This document shows positions 39,653 to 49,005 of a stretch of 64,000 nucleotides of DNA, one piece after another. The notes beneath the pieces are model-generated. The model did not search any database. It saw only the letters and a program-made list of their open reading frames with translations, and was not told the DNA's origin. Origin of the DNA: Vibrio sp. HB236076 (lineage in GTDB: Bacteria > Pseudomonadota > Gammaproteobacteria > Enterobacterales > Vibrionaceae); the NCBI RefSeq assembly GCF_040957575.1, contig NZ_CP162602.1, forward strand, positions 248,001 through 312,000, written 5' to 3'. A program made the position numbers and the translations under genes. The stretch's first letter is position 1, and every line of letters begins with the position of its first letter.

Positions 39653-39963
39653 ATTACGGTAAACAACAGGCTCAGTCAGCGCATCCATTGAGTCAATAAG
39701 CGCCTTTATTTTCCCCATACCAGTCTTTAACTTTGTTCTTTAGCCGCGAATCCCCCCTTTATCACTCGGCGGTCCTGTCGATTTTTGTGATTTAACCATG
39801 CGATTGTCAGTGATTTCACACAACCTTGAAACGCTGACTTTGCCTTTACTCAAGCTTGACGCATCCTGCGTTTTCTTTAACTCATCAATGACTCAAGACA
39901 CCATGAAACGGCCGACAATAGCCCTACAAAAACGAACACCTTAGTATTGAAAGGGGTACTACG

Positions 39964-40497
39964 ATGAAAAATAAAACCGTTTTAACATTAACCGCAACCG
40001 CAGTGGCTTTATTTCTAGCGGGTTGTAACGACCAAAAAGAAGAGACTGTGGCTGTATCAGAAGACAGTGCCGCACAACTTGAAACCTCGGGCTTAGAAGG
40101 CAGTCAAGACCTTCAAACCATTGAAACCGCACAGCCAACCACAGATAATGCGACTTTAGCGCAAGAAAAGACTTGGCAAGGCGTGTACCACGGTATTTTG
40201 CCATGTGCTGATTGTGAAGGACAAGAAACGCAATTAATGCTCAATGGTGATGAGTCCTTTGAAATGACGGTAACTTACCTTGGTAAAAATGAAGAGCCAT
40301 CAACCACAACAGGTAAACTGCAGTGGAATGAGCAAAACACCAAAGTGATGCTGATGGACAGCCAAGGCCAACAAGTCGGTCACTATGCGGTTAGCCAAGG
40401 AACTCTCACCCAACTCGATAATAATGGTGAGCCGATCAAAGGCGATCTTGCGGCCCAGTACACACTGAAAAAAGAACCGATGGGCATGGAAGAGTAA
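39964..40497 (+). CDS. NlpE-like outer-membrane lipoprotein
   Basis: A 177-residue lipoprotein with signal peptide and lipobox LAGC (lipidated C21), followed by an acidic linker of about 45 residues. The mature domain starts WQGVYHGILPCADCEGQETQLML, with the CADC pair at C81/C84 typical of the NlpE N-terminal domain. NlpE senses surface contact and lipoprotein or copper stress through Cpx in E. coli. Only the N-terminal domain is present here, as in many vibrios; E. coli NlpE has a second domain. Confidence 0.82.
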   Translation: MKNKTVLTLTATAVALFLAGCNDQKEETVAVSEDSAAQLETSGLEGSQDLQTIETAQPTTDNATLAQEKTWQGVYHGILPCADCEGQETQLMLNGDESFEMTVTYLGKNEEPSTTTGKLQWNEQNTKVMLMDSQGQQVGHYAVSQGTLTQLDNNGEPIKGDLAAQYTLKKEPMGMEE

Positions 40498-40531
40498 TCT
40501 CCTTCCTTTCGCTAATAACGTCAACCATTCA

Positions 40532-40559
40532 AACGCCAGTGTTAATCACTGGCGTTTTT
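40532..40559. terminator. Bidirectional terminator overlapping the GGDEF-EAL gene end
   Basis: AACGCCAGTG at 40532-40541 pairs with CACTGGCGTT at 40547-40556, followed by T residues on the plus strand. The right arm is the last codons of the convergent GGDEF-EAL gene (stop at 40542), so one hairpin serves coding and termination. Confidence 0.75.
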
Positions 40560-42944
40560 ATTCTTAATTAAGGCAAAAGCGTGTTCGCCATCCAGTGGTT
40601 TGGCAAAGTAATACCCTTGAATCACATCACAGGCCAGTGTGCTCAAAAAATCAACCTGGGCTTTACTCTCTACTCCTTCGACCACAATGGTGAGCTTCAT
40701 ATTTTGCGCTAACTGGACGATGGTCCTCACCATCTTAATTTTCTCTTCATCACCGGGGAGCCCATCAATGAAACTCTTATCAATTTTTAAGCTATCCCAA
40801 GGGCATTTCGCGATATAAGACAGTGAAGAATAACCCGTACCAAAATCATCTATCGCCAGAGAAACTCCCGAACGTTTGATCTCATCCAATTTTGATAACA
40901 CAGAATGCTCCCCTTCCAATACCGCAGACTCGGTCAACTCGAGTTGTAAGGCCTCAGCAGGTAAGCCCGACATCGCCAGTGCTTTTGCGACTTGCTCGGC
41001 AAAATCGCCAACTTGCAGCTGCAAAGAAGACAAGTTCACCGACAATTTTATCGCTTGTAAACCTTGCTGCTGCCATTGTTTCATTACACAGCATGACTCA
41101 TAGAGCACCCAATCCCCCAAACGCCGGATAAGGCCACTTTCTTCAGCGATGGGAATAAACTCAGCAGGTGATATTTTTCCGAGTTCACTGTCGGTCCACC
41201 GAACCAAGGCTTCTACGCCCACAAAACGCTTTTCAATCAGCGAATACTGAGGTTGAAATACAATTGACAGTGCTTGTTGATCTAAGGCTTTTTTGAGCTG
41301 GGTAGTAATCAGCAATTTTCTCGCACTGCGCTGACTTAAACTCTCTTCATAACGCCCTAAGCTGCCGCGTACGTTTCTTTTTGCGGCGTACAAACCGGCG
41401 TCTGCCTCGTGGATCAAGTTTCGATATTCCCCTTCTTGTTGCACGCTAAGCCCCAATGTCGCTGAAACATAAACTTGCGTGCTATTGTCGATCATCACAA
41501 CGTGCTCAAACAATCGCTGAACTTGATGAGCAAACGACAAGGCATGTTGTTCATCACCACTGGCAATCAGGATGGTAAACTCATCGCCCCCGACACGGCA
41601 TAACACACTTTGGCGATATTCTGGCTGTTGACACAGCGACAGTAAGCGACTGGCGATACACTGTAATACGATATCGCCACCGCCGTGGCCAAAGCTATCA
41701 TTAATGGTTTTAAATCTGTCTATATCAATGGCGAGTAATGTTGCGGGTAAGCCGGACAATTGCGCGATTTCCCTATCTAACACCCGCCGGTTAGCTAAGC
41801 CTGTCAAAGGATCGTGCTTGGCAAGGTGATCCAATTTTTGGTGTGCTTCTTTCAAGTTTTGAATATTCACCAAGGATAAGACCAAACGCTCAGTTAACCC
41901 GTCGATAGCTTGCTCAACCTGGATGGCTAACAGCCCAAATCGTTGACTGCCGCGATGAATTTCCACCTCACCACGCCAGTAGTTTATTAACGGCTTAAAG
42001 CAAACCGGTTCACCTTGATGATAAAACACCTCATTGATGTTTTTTGTTTGCGAAGACAGGGCGACCTGGCTGTAAAAAGCGGGATTAGCTTTTATCAACT
42101 CCCCGTTTTTATCGATGATCGCGAGGCCTTCGATACTGTTTTGAAAAATATAATCGGCTTGTTGCAAACTTTTTTCTTTTTCAACCAAGCGACGCTGTAA
42201 ATGATCCGAAGACATGAACAAGCGACGCCAAGAAGCGGTGCCACTGGCCAAATAAGTTAAAAAGGCCTCTCGACGAAACAGCGCAAAAAAGAATAATACC
42301 GCGGCATAACTCAATGCAGTCACAAATTTACCCGACAAGCCGCCAATCACAATGGCAATAATTTCCGGCGTAAACCCAAACGCAATAAGGGGAAAGAGCA
42401 CCCCATCTAAACAAAGTACCGCAACAAACAAAACAATATACAAAGCCAGCGAAAGCAATGAGGACAACGCCAAACGCTTAATAAAGTCAAAACACAGCAA
42501 TAGAACAAAGAGCTCACTGATGATCAGTACCCCGCCCAGCACAATAAAGGGGACGGAAATACTAAATACCTCAATCGGTGTGTTGTGGACATTGACAATA
42601 GACTCAGACGACAACATGGTGGTGATTAACATTGACGTCAACACATTAAACAGATCAATAAAAATAACCAAACGAATAATTTGTCTTAATAAGGTGACGT
42701 CTTTTTCGAGCCACACCAACAGCACTGACGTCATCATAAACGCGCCGTAACAGAGATTACCCGCTGACACATGAATACTGTCGGTTAAAGGGAGCGAATA
42801 AATATTGCCAAGATATCCACCCACAAAAAGAATTAATGAAAGGTAAATATAGAAATTAACTCGGCGTAAATGATCCGTTTGGAAGGTAAAATACAACGGA
42901 AAAAGTGAAAATAAGCCAACTTGAGCGAAAAACAGTAGCCACAT
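40542..42944 (-). CDS. Membrane GGDEF-EAL protein, c-di-GMP turnover
   Basis: A protein of about 800 residues. Seven or eight hydrophobic segments fill the first 235 residues, then come a coiled segment, a PAS-like domain (IFQNSIEGLAIIDKNGELIKAN), a GGDEF domain with intact RVGGDEF, and an EAL domain with EALVRW, ELTESAVLE, DDFGTGYSSL, LKIDKSF and VVEGVE. All EAL catalytic positions are present, so phosphodiesterase activity is likely; the cyclase motif is also complete. The I-site position lacks RxxD. ATG 42944 is preferred to TTG 42950. The N-terminal membrane domain is not one of the MASE domains I know. Confidence 0.88.
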   Translation of the reverse strand: MWLLFFAQVGLFSLFPLYFTFQTDHLRRVNFYIYLSLILFVGGYLGNIYSLPLTDSIHVSAGNLCYGAFMMTSVLLVWLEKDVTLLRQIIRLVIFIDLFNVLTSMLITTMLSSESIVNVHNTPIEVFSISVPFIVLGGVLIISELFVLLLCFDFIKRLALSSLLSLALYIVLFVAVLCLDGVLFPLIAFGFTPEIIAIVIGGLSGKFVTALSYAAVLFFFALFRREAFLTYLASGTASWRRLFMSSDHLQRRLVEKEKSLQQADYIFQNSIEGLAIIDKNGELIKANPAFYSQVALSSQTKNINEVFYHQGEPVCFKPLINYWRGEVEIHRGSQRFGLLAIQVEQAIDGLTERLVLSLVNIQNLKEAHQKLDHLAKHDPLTGLANRRVLDREIAQLSGLPATLLAIDIDRFKTINDSFGHGGGDIVLQCIASRLLSLCQQPEYRQSVLCRVGGDEFTILIASGDEQHALSFAHQVQRLFEHVVMIDNSTQVYVSATLGLSVQQEGEYRNLIHEADAGLYAAKRNVRGSLGRYEESLSQRSARKLLITTQLKKALDQQALSIVFQPQYSLIEKRFVGVEALVRWTDSELGKISPAEFIPIAEESGLIRRLGDWVLYESCCVMKQWQQQGLQAIKLSVNLSSLQLQVGDFAEQVAKALAMSGLPAEALQLELTESAVLEGEHSVLSKLDEIKRSGVSLAIDDFGTGYSSLSYIAKCPWDSLKIDKSFIDGLPGDEEKIKMVRTIVQLAQNMKLTIVVEGVESKAQVDFLSTLACDVIQGYYFAKPLDGEHAFALIKNKNASD

Positions 42945-43050
42945 TGTCAAAAGCCCTCAATTATTATTAACGTCAGCATAAATTGAAAAAAGCCTTTTTA
43001 CCACTGGCAATTACGCAACTGATTTCATCCTATCTGATGACTTTAATTAT

Positions 43051-43085
43051 AAAAAAAATCCAATACTGTATTCAGCATTGGATTT
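43051..43085 (-). terminator. Rho-independent terminator of the 43-54 kb catabolic cluster
   Basis: On the minus strand AAATCCAAT (43085-43077), an inner CTG/CAG pair and ATTGGATTT form a stem followed by eight T residues (43058-43051). It sits 22 bases past the binding-protein stop and marks the end of the operon. Confidence 0.88.
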
Positions 43086-43106
43086 GATAAGCCACTTCGC
43101 TGTCCC

Positions 43107-44114
43107 TTATTTCAGACTCATGGCCTTTTCGTACACCACGTGCGAATAAGCATTAACGGGTTCTTTGGTTATCACAGGCGCAGATTCACTACTCAACAGG
43201 ATATCGACCGTTCGTTGATAAGCCATTGGATCAAGGTAACCAATGTTACTCTCACCGCTGTTGAGCAACTTCGCGACTTCTTTCATCATACGAACTTGGT
43301 GCTCGTAAGTTTGTGCTCCGGTGTCATCGTATTCAAGAATGATTTCTGCCGTTTCTTCTGGATGGTTTGCAGCCCACTCCCACCCCTTCAGTGAAGCACT
43401 TAAAAATTTGGCATAGGTTTCTACTGTTTTCGGGTCTTTGAGGTTATCTTCTAGGGTATAAAGCCCATCCTCTAAAGTGGCTACGCCTTGATCTTCGTAT
43501 TTAAACAACGAGATCTCATCCGTTGTTAAACCACCATCTAAGACCTGATGGTATTCGTTATATGTCATGGTTGACACACAATCGGCCTGACCTTGAAAAA
43601 TGGGGTCAACGTTAAAGCCTTGCTTCAATACGGTAACGCCTTGGTCCCCACCTGTCGTCTCATACCCTAACTTAGACATCCAACTTAAAAAAGGGTATTC
43701 ATTGCCGTAAAACCACACCCCTAATGTTTTCCCAGAAAAATCCTTTGAGGTTAAAATCCCACTTGATTTTAAACACGTTAACATCATCCCTGATTTCGCG
43801 AAGGTCTGACTAATGTTCACCAGTGGCAAGCCCTTTTCTCGCGTTGCTAATGCCGAAGGCATCCAATCGACAATGATGTCCGCTCCGCCTCCCGCCAAGG
43901 TTTGTGCCGGTGAAATATCAGGGCCGCCTGGCTTTATGATGACATTGAGATCCTCGTCTTTGTAAAACCCCTTATTTAACGCAACGTAATAACCCGCAAA
44001 TTGCGCTTGCGTTACCCACTTGAGTTGCAAAGTGACTTTTTCTGCCGCGTAAACACTGAAACACGACGTGACTGTGACTGCACTTGTCAATAAAGAAACC
44101 ATGTGCTTTTTCAT
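43107..44114 (-). CDS. ABC substrate-binding protein, NMT1/THI5-like
   Basis: A 335-residue protein with a signal peptide (MVSLLTSAVTVTSCFSVYAA) and the typical opening VTLQLKWVTQAQFAGYYVALNKG of the NMT1/THI5-like group (ThiY, RibY and binders associated with pyrimidine catabolism). It captures a small heteroaromatic or ureido compound in the periplasm. It is the last gene of the cluster, 53 bases past the permease gene, and is followed by a strong terminator. The exact ligand cannot be read from sequence. Confidence 0.85.
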   Translation of the reverse strand: MKKHMVSLLTSAVTVTSCFSVYAAEKVTLQLKWVTQAQFAGYYVALNKGFYKDEDLNVIIKPGGPDISPAQTLAGGGADIIVDWMPSALATREKGLPLVNISQTFAKSGMMLTCLKSSGILTSKDFSGKTLGVWFYGNEYPFLSWMSKLGYETTGGDQGVTVLKQGFNVDPIFQGQADCVSTMTYNEYHQVLDGGLTTDEISLFKYEDQGVATLEDGLYTLEDNLKDPKTVETYAKFLSASLKGWEWAANHPEETAEIILEYDDTGAQTYEHQVRMMKEVAKLLNSGESNIGYLDPMAYQRTVDILLSSESAPVITKEPVNAYSHVVYEKAMSLK

Positions 44115-44166
44115 TTATACCTCCAATGTATAAAAGTAATTAACGTATGTGGTTTTTCCTTACTAC

Positions 44167-45117
44167 TTATTTGTGTTTTGTCGCTCGCATCGATGGATGC
44201 CAAAACAAAACCATTTTTTCCAATAATGCCAACAGGCCATAACTCACTGAGCCAGCCAAAGCTGCGACGACAATCGTCGCCCAAACCATGTCCATATTCA
44301 TGCGACCCACTTCGGTGGAAATTCGAAATCCCATGCCAACGATCGGTGTACCAAAAAACTCAGCAACGATTGCGCCAATTAATGCCAACGTTGAGTTGAG
44401 TTTTAGTGCGTTAAAAATAAACGGCATCGCTTGGGGCAATTCGCTCTTTAAAAACACTTGTAACGAGTTAGCCGCATAAGTATTCATTAAATCCTTGTGT
44501 AATGGATCAACCGACTGCAAGCCAGATAAGGTATTAATAAACATAGGGAAAAATGTCATTACGACCACAACTGCGGCTTTCGATTGCCAGTCAAAACCAA
44601 ACCACATCACCATAATAGGCGCAATACCGATGATAGGAATGGCTGAGACAAAATTGCCCAATGGCAAGAGACAGTGCTGTAAAAAGAGACTTCGCGCCGC
44701 GACTGCCGCCACAGCAAACCCAGCACAGCAACCGATCAAATAACCCGACACGACGGCTTTAAGGAAGGTTTGCTTAAAATCGGACCATAATGTCGGGAGA
44801 TTGCCCCAAAATGCAGCAAAAATATCAACTGGAGTAGGCAATAATATTTTTGAAATCGCATAGCCATTGGTTACACTTTGCCAAGTCATTACAATGATAA
44901 GCGCAAATAAACTCGGCACCATGACTTTCACCCATTGGTTTTCTCCCTCCGTGTTCGCCAGTAAAGACATCAGCTTAAACGCAGCCAATACCGAGAGTGG
45001 CAGCAGTAAAATGACGCCATTTAATCGCTGATATATTCCCGGCTCTAATGTAAACCCAACACAGGCTTGAGCGAGTAATACCACGATGCAGACACTGAAC
45101 ATGAATCGTCTTTTCAT
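44167..45117 (-). CDS. ABC permease (SsuC/ThiX type), second
   Basis: A 316-residue inner-membrane permease. The C-terminal 240 residues carry the SsuC-type core (ISAIPIIGIAPIMVMWFGFDWQSKAAVVV, an EAA-loop region and a final helix); the first 90 residues contain two or three extra hydrophobic segments. It overlaps the preceding permease stop by 4 bases (ATGA). It forms a heterodimer with the permease at 45114. Confidence 0.85.
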   Translation of the reverse strand: MKRRFMFSVCIVVLLAQACVGFTLEPGIYQRLNGVILLLPLSVLAAFKLMSLLANTEGENQWVKVMVPSLFALIIVMTWQSVTNGYAISKILLPTPVDIFAAFWGNLPTLWSDFKQTFLKAVVSGYLIGCCAGFAVAAVAARSLFLQHCLLPLGNFVSAIPIIGIAPIMVMWFGFDWQSKAAVVVVMTFFPMFINTLSGLQSVDPLHKDLMNTYAANSLQVFLKSELPQAMPFIFNALKLNSTLALIGAIVAEFFGTPIVGMGFRISTEVGRMNMDMVWATIVVAALAGSVSYGLLALLEKMVLFWHPSMRATKHK

Positions 45118-45995
45118 ACTTTCTGTCCTCGGTGCTTAAGTACCCTTTTTTCCCATACGGAAATTAGGCTGACCAACCCATACCCCAAGAGAGCGGCCAT
45201 TAACAGCGTTGCCCAAATCAGTGTGGTCTGACCGTAGTAGGACCCACTTAGTAATCTCGCCCCTAAACCGCCCTGTGCTCCGGTTGGTAACTCCGCCACC
45301 ACTGCCCCGACCAAAGAGGCCGCAATGGCAATTTTTAAACTGGAAAACAAATAAGGCTGCGCGGAGTACCAACGTAATTTCCAAAACAGTTGAGTGGGTG
45401 TTGCGTTGTACGTTCGCAGCAGTTCCAAGTGTAGAGGATCGGAGGAACGCAACCCTTTCACCATACTTATGGCAACAGGAAAAAAAGACAAATACATTGA
45501 GATTAATGCTTTAGGAACTATCCCTGTAATATTTACCGCCCCAAGGACAACGACAATAATAGGGGCAATGGCCAAAATAGGAATGGTTTGCGAAGCGATA
45601 ACCCAGGGCATAAAGCTCATTTCCAACGTCTTGTTATGGACAATACCAATGGCGATGGCGATACCCAACAGTGCCCCTAAAGCAAAGCCCAACAAGGTTG
45701 ACTGCAACGTGATAACCGAGTGATAAACCAAAGAGCGTTTTGATGTCAGTTTGGTATCAAAAACGAATTTATACCATTGCTCAACCACTTGGTGTGGTGG
45801 GGGTAACTTTGGCCTTTTGACGTCATAAGCCCCCTCGAGAATTTGCTGGTAAGTCCAAGACTTATTTTGCCTTTCATAAGTATCGATTAGCTGCTTGCCA
45901 TTCATCAACAATGCGGCAATGTACCAGAGTATGACGATGGTAATGACCGTCACGACAATAGCGCAGCCTTTGCGCTTAAATAAAGATGCATCCAT
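45114..45995 (-). CDS. ABC permease (SsuC/ThiX type), first
   Basis: A 293-residue permease with an N-terminal anchor (VVTVITIVILWYIAALLMNG), a long periplasmic or cytoplasmic stretch of about 60 residues, then the conserved core (SQTIPILAIAPIIVVVLGAVNITGIVPKALISM). It starts 11 bases after the ATPase gene. The two-permease arrangement is the one often found beside reductive pyrimidine catabolism genes and annotated there as hydroxymethylpyrimidine transport. Confidence 0.85.
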   Translation of the reverse strand: MDASLFKRKGCAIVVTVITIVILWYIAALLMNGKQLIDTYERQNKSWTYQQILEGAYDVKRPKLPPPHQVVEQWYKFVFDTKLTSKRSLVYHSVITLQSTLLGFALGALLGIAIAIGIVHNKTLEMSFMPWVIASQTIPILAIAPIIVVVLGAVNITGIVPKALISMYLSFFPVAISMVKGLRSSDPLHLELLRTYNATPTQLFWKLRWYSAQPYLFSSLKIAIAASLVGAVVAELPTGAQGGLGARLLSGSYYGQTTLIWATLLMAALLGYGLVSLISVWEKRVLKHRGQKV

Positions 45996-46006
45996 GCTCC
46001 TCTCCC

Positions 46007-46828
46007 CTAATCAATGGCGTGTTCATGAGCCAAGGCTTGGCGTATTTCAGCCGCAACGGCATGAAACAACTCCGTATCTCTTAACCCTAGTGACTTCATT
46101 CTGGGTAAAGGACTCTCGATCACTTTAACGATTCTGCCCGGTCGAGGGGACATCACCACAATATGGGTCGAGAGCATCACGGCTTCGGCAATGGAATGCG
46201 TGACAAATACCACGGTCTTTTTTGTCTCTTGCCATATTTTTAGCAACTCAACATTCATATGGTCTCGAGTAATTTCATCGAGGGCACCAAAAGGCTCATC
46301 CATTAATAGCAATGGGGGTTCAATACACAGCGCTCGCGCAATAGAAGCTCGCTGTTGCATGCCACCGGACAACTGCCAAGGGTATTTGTGATGGAAATCT
46401 TGCAAGCCCACCATGGCCAGGTATTTATCGATCAATGCCTGTTTCCTTTGCGGTGAAAATCCAGAAATTTCAGATGGCAAAGCACAGTTTTTTTCAATGG
46501 TTCGCCAAGGTAATAACGCCGCAGCTTGAAAGACGTAACCGTACAAGCGATTTAAGCGAGCGTCTTCAGGTGAGGTTCCGTCAACGGTAATCGAGCCGCC
46601 AGTTTGCTGTTCGAGATCCGCGATCACTCTTAATAGCGTGGTTTTTCCGCAACCCGATGGGCCAATAAATGAGACAAAGTCACCTTGGCGAATGGTTAAA
46701 TTGATATTCGACAACGCATGAACATCACCATCATTGGTATTAAAAACCAGTGATAAGTCGTTAACTTCGATCATTGATCGCGCTTTGTCTTTCTCTGATT
46801 CATTCATTTCTACACTTATTTCATCCAT
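46007..46828 (-). CDS. ABC ATPase (SsuB/TauB type)
   Basis: A 273-residue ATPase: Walker A GPSGCGKTT, Q-loop in YVFQAAALLPWRT, signature LSGGMQQRASIARAL, Walker B LLLMDEPFGALDE, and the switch His in VFVTHSIAEA. ATG 46828 is supported by GAGGAG 8 bases upstream. It powers the two downstream permeases. It is 43 bases past the amidohydrolase stop. Confidence 0.88.
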   Translation of the reverse strand: MDEISVEMNESEKDKARSMIEVNDLSLVFNTNDGDVHALSNINLTIRQGDFVSFIGPSGCGKTTLLRVIADLEQQTGGSITVDGTSPEDARLNRLYGYVFQAAALLPWRTIEKNCALPSEISGFSPQRKQALIDKYLAMVGLQDFHHKYPWQLSGGMQQRASIARALCIEPPLLLMDEPFGALDEITRDHMNVELLKIWQETKKTVVFVTHSIAEAVMLSTHIVVMSPRPGRIVKVIESPLPRMKSLGLRDTELFHAVAAEIRQALAHEHAID

Positions 46829-46871
46829 GAAAAATTCTCCTCAATACGTGTATTTTCATTGACTTGTTTCA

Positions 46872-48113
46872 TCAATCTCGTTGACAAGCCAGTTCCGCCA
46901 ACACGTTAACCAATACCTTGGCGCCATCATGCGCATCGTCTATTGCAATCCGCTCTTTTTCGTTGTGTGTTATTCCCTTATGGCAAGGAATGAACAACAT
47001 GGCACTTGGGCAAATTCGATGCAGATAACGGGCGTCATGACCTGCAGCAGAAAGCAACGGCAGAGTTTTGATACCAAGCTTTTCACTCACGGTTGTAATC
47101 TCCTTTTGCATCGATGCTGAAAACGTCAGTGACATCGCCGAAGACAGTGCTTCAACCTGAACTGAACAAGGCTTTGAAACAGATTGACAAATGGCCTCAA
47201 CTCGATCGCCAAAGCGACGTAAAACAGCGTTGTCAGGGTGTCTCAAATCGATAGAAAAAACCACGCGTTCTGGCACCACGGAAGGGGCATTCGGTGTGAC
47301 ATCCAAAGCCCCAACGGTGAACTTGACTAAATCGTGCTCATCAGTAAATTCACGATCCATGTCGGCAATCATTCTCACCGCAGCCAAAAGCGCGTCTTTT
47401 CGTTCACGCTTTGGCGAAGTACCGGCATGAGCCGCCTCTCCTTCAATGGTGATTCGATAGGTTTTCTTGCCTTGAATACCGGTGACCACCCCAATTGGGA
47501 TGTGTTTTTTTTCTAATTCCGGCCCTTGCTCTATATGCGCTTCTAAGTAATAAGCCGGTACCGGTGGCTCTGCGATGCTTATGTGACTCAAGTATTCATG
47601 GCTGTGTTGTAAAGCACGCTCGACCGTGATTCCCTTCTGGTCTTGGACAGGCAAGATTTGTTCAAGAGAGCGCTGACCAGAAAAATAGGCCGACCCCATC
47701 ATTCCCGGGGCAAATCGCGACCCTTCTTCATTCATCCAAGCGACGACCACGATATCACTAAGCGGTGTAAACCCAGCCTCTACCATGGCATGGCAAGCCT
47801 CCAAAGCCGCTAACACCCCGTACACGCCATCGTATTTCCCTCCGGTTGGTTGAGAATCAAGATGGGAGCCAGACATCACCGCAGCGCGTTGTGAATCGAG
47901 CCCTTTGAGCGTTAAAAAAAGATTGCCGACTCTGTCTCGACTCGCCGTCATGCCGATAGACGCCCCCCATTCACACAACTGCTTTTGCGCGAGAAAATCA
48001 TTCACCGTCAAGGCCGCTCGATCCACCCCACCGTTTGGGGTCGCGCCAATTTTCGACAGCGTTTCATGCCGTTGCCACAGTCGTGTAGCACAAGTAAAAT
48101 TTGCAATGTTCAT
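46872..48113 (-). CDS. Zn-dependent hydantoinase/carbamoylase-family amidohydrolase (HyuC/AllC/PydC type)
   Basis: A protein of about 413 residues of the M20-like carbamoylase family. Metal motifs are SGSHLDSQPTGGKYDG, NEEGSRFAPGMMGS, EAHIEQGP and the late SAAGHDARYL and ITHNEKE. Members cleave N-carbamoyl-amino acids, beta-ureidopropionate or allantoate to CO2, ammonia and an amine. The ATG at 48113 overlaps the upstream hydrolase stop by 4 bases; the longer frame to 48164 is rejected. No dihydropyrimidinase or hydantoinase is in the cluster, so the ring-opening step, if any, is elsewhere or the imported compound is already open. Confidence 0.85.
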   Translation of the reverse strand: MNIANFTCATRLWQRHETLSKIGATPNGGVDRAALTVNDFLAQKQLCEWGASIGMTASRDRVGNLFLTLKGLDSQRAAVMSGSHLDSQPTGGKYDGVYGVLAALEACHAMVEAGFTPLSDIVVVAWMNEEGSRFAPGMMGSAYFSGQRSLEQILPVQDQKGITVERALQHSHEYLSHISIAEPPVPAYYLEAHIEQGPELEKKHIPIGVVTGIQGKKTYRITIEGEAAHAGTSPKRERKDALLAAVRMIADMDREFTDEHDLVKFTVGALDVTPNAPSVVPERVVFSIDLRHPDNAVLRRFGDRVEAICQSVSKPCSVQVEALSSAMSLTFSASMQKEITTVSEKLGIKTLPLLSAAGHDARYLHRICPSAMLFIPCHKGITHNEKERIAIDDAHDGAKVLVNVLAELACQRD

Positions 48114-48991
48114 GATGTTTTCATTATTTCTGAAGGAAGAGAACGAGGGTCGCGCGGCAACCACTTATCTTGGATAACGGCTGTCATAAAATCACCGACA
48201 AATTGATTAAATAACCCCGGCTCCTCGATATTCAGCGTGTGACCTGACTTTGGAAAAACCGCTAACCCTGAAGCAGGAATGGTTTTTTTCATAAAGATCG
48301 CCGGTTGCAAACAGTGATCGTCTTCATCTCCGACAATGATCAATACCGGTACTGTCATCGCTTGCAAAGGTTGTTCTAAATCATACAAAGAAGGTCGCCT
48401 CGCTTGAACGCCGCGCATTGTCATCGCCGCCCCCAGGGCGGAATGCTCAGATAATTGATCCGCGAACTCCTGCCAACCACGAGGGTCTTTGATCTTAAAA
48501 GTGATACGACTGGCGGCCATAGAATACGTTTTCGAAAATTGCACCGAGCCTTGTTGTTCAAACTGCTCTGCCACCTGATGGGAAACCTGTCGAAAATATT
48601 CCTCGCAGTGTTTTTCTGCGCCATAGCCCGCGCCGGCCACAACCAATGAGTGCGCACGCTCTGGCGCCATTAACCCAAAATGAACCGCCGCAAAGCCCCC
48701 CATCGACAATCCAACGATATGGGCCTTTTCAAGCTGTAAGTGGTCCATGATGGCAAGGATGTCCTTCACTGCGCGTTGTTGTGTGTATTGTTCCAATGCC
48801 TCGGGAACCTCGGAGGGTGGGTAGCCTCGTGCATTAAAGGCAATACAGTGATAATGACGTGAAAAATATCGCATTTGTGGCTCCCAACTGCGCATATCCC
48901 CACCAAACTCGTGAACAAAGATGATCGACTCTCCTGAGCCGACTTCTTCAAAATACAAATTAACGTTATCGTCCGTGTTAACAAATGGCAT
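48110..48991 (-). CDS. Alpha/beta hydrolase
   Basis: A protein of about 293 residues. The oxyanion strand is IFVHEFGGD, the nucleophile serine is in GLSMGGFAAVHFG, the catalytic Asp in VGDEDDHCLQP and the His in KSGHTLNIEEP, so the triad is complete. It resembles enol-lactonase and RutD-like hydrolases that cleave ring-opening products or unstable enamines. AGGAG is 7 bases before ATG 48991. Coupled by ATGA overlap to the amidohydrolase, so the two probably act in sequence. Confidence 0.85.
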   Translation of the reverse strand: MPFVNTDDNVNLYFEEVGSGESIIFVHEFGGDMRSWEPQMRYFSRHYHCIAFNARGYPPSEVPEALEQYTQQRAVKDILAIMDHLQLEKAHIVGLSMGGFAAVHFGLMAPERAHSLVVAGAGYGAEKHCEEYFRQVSHQVAEQFEQQGSVQFSKTYSMAASRITFKIKDPRGWQEFADQLSEHSALGAAMTMRGVQARRPSLYDLEQPLQAMTVPVLIIVGDEDDHCLQPAIFMKKTIPASGLAVFPKSGHTLNIEEPGLFNQFVGDFMTAVIQDKWLPRDPRSLPSEIMKTS

Positions 48992-49005
48992 CACTTGCTC
49001 CTGCT

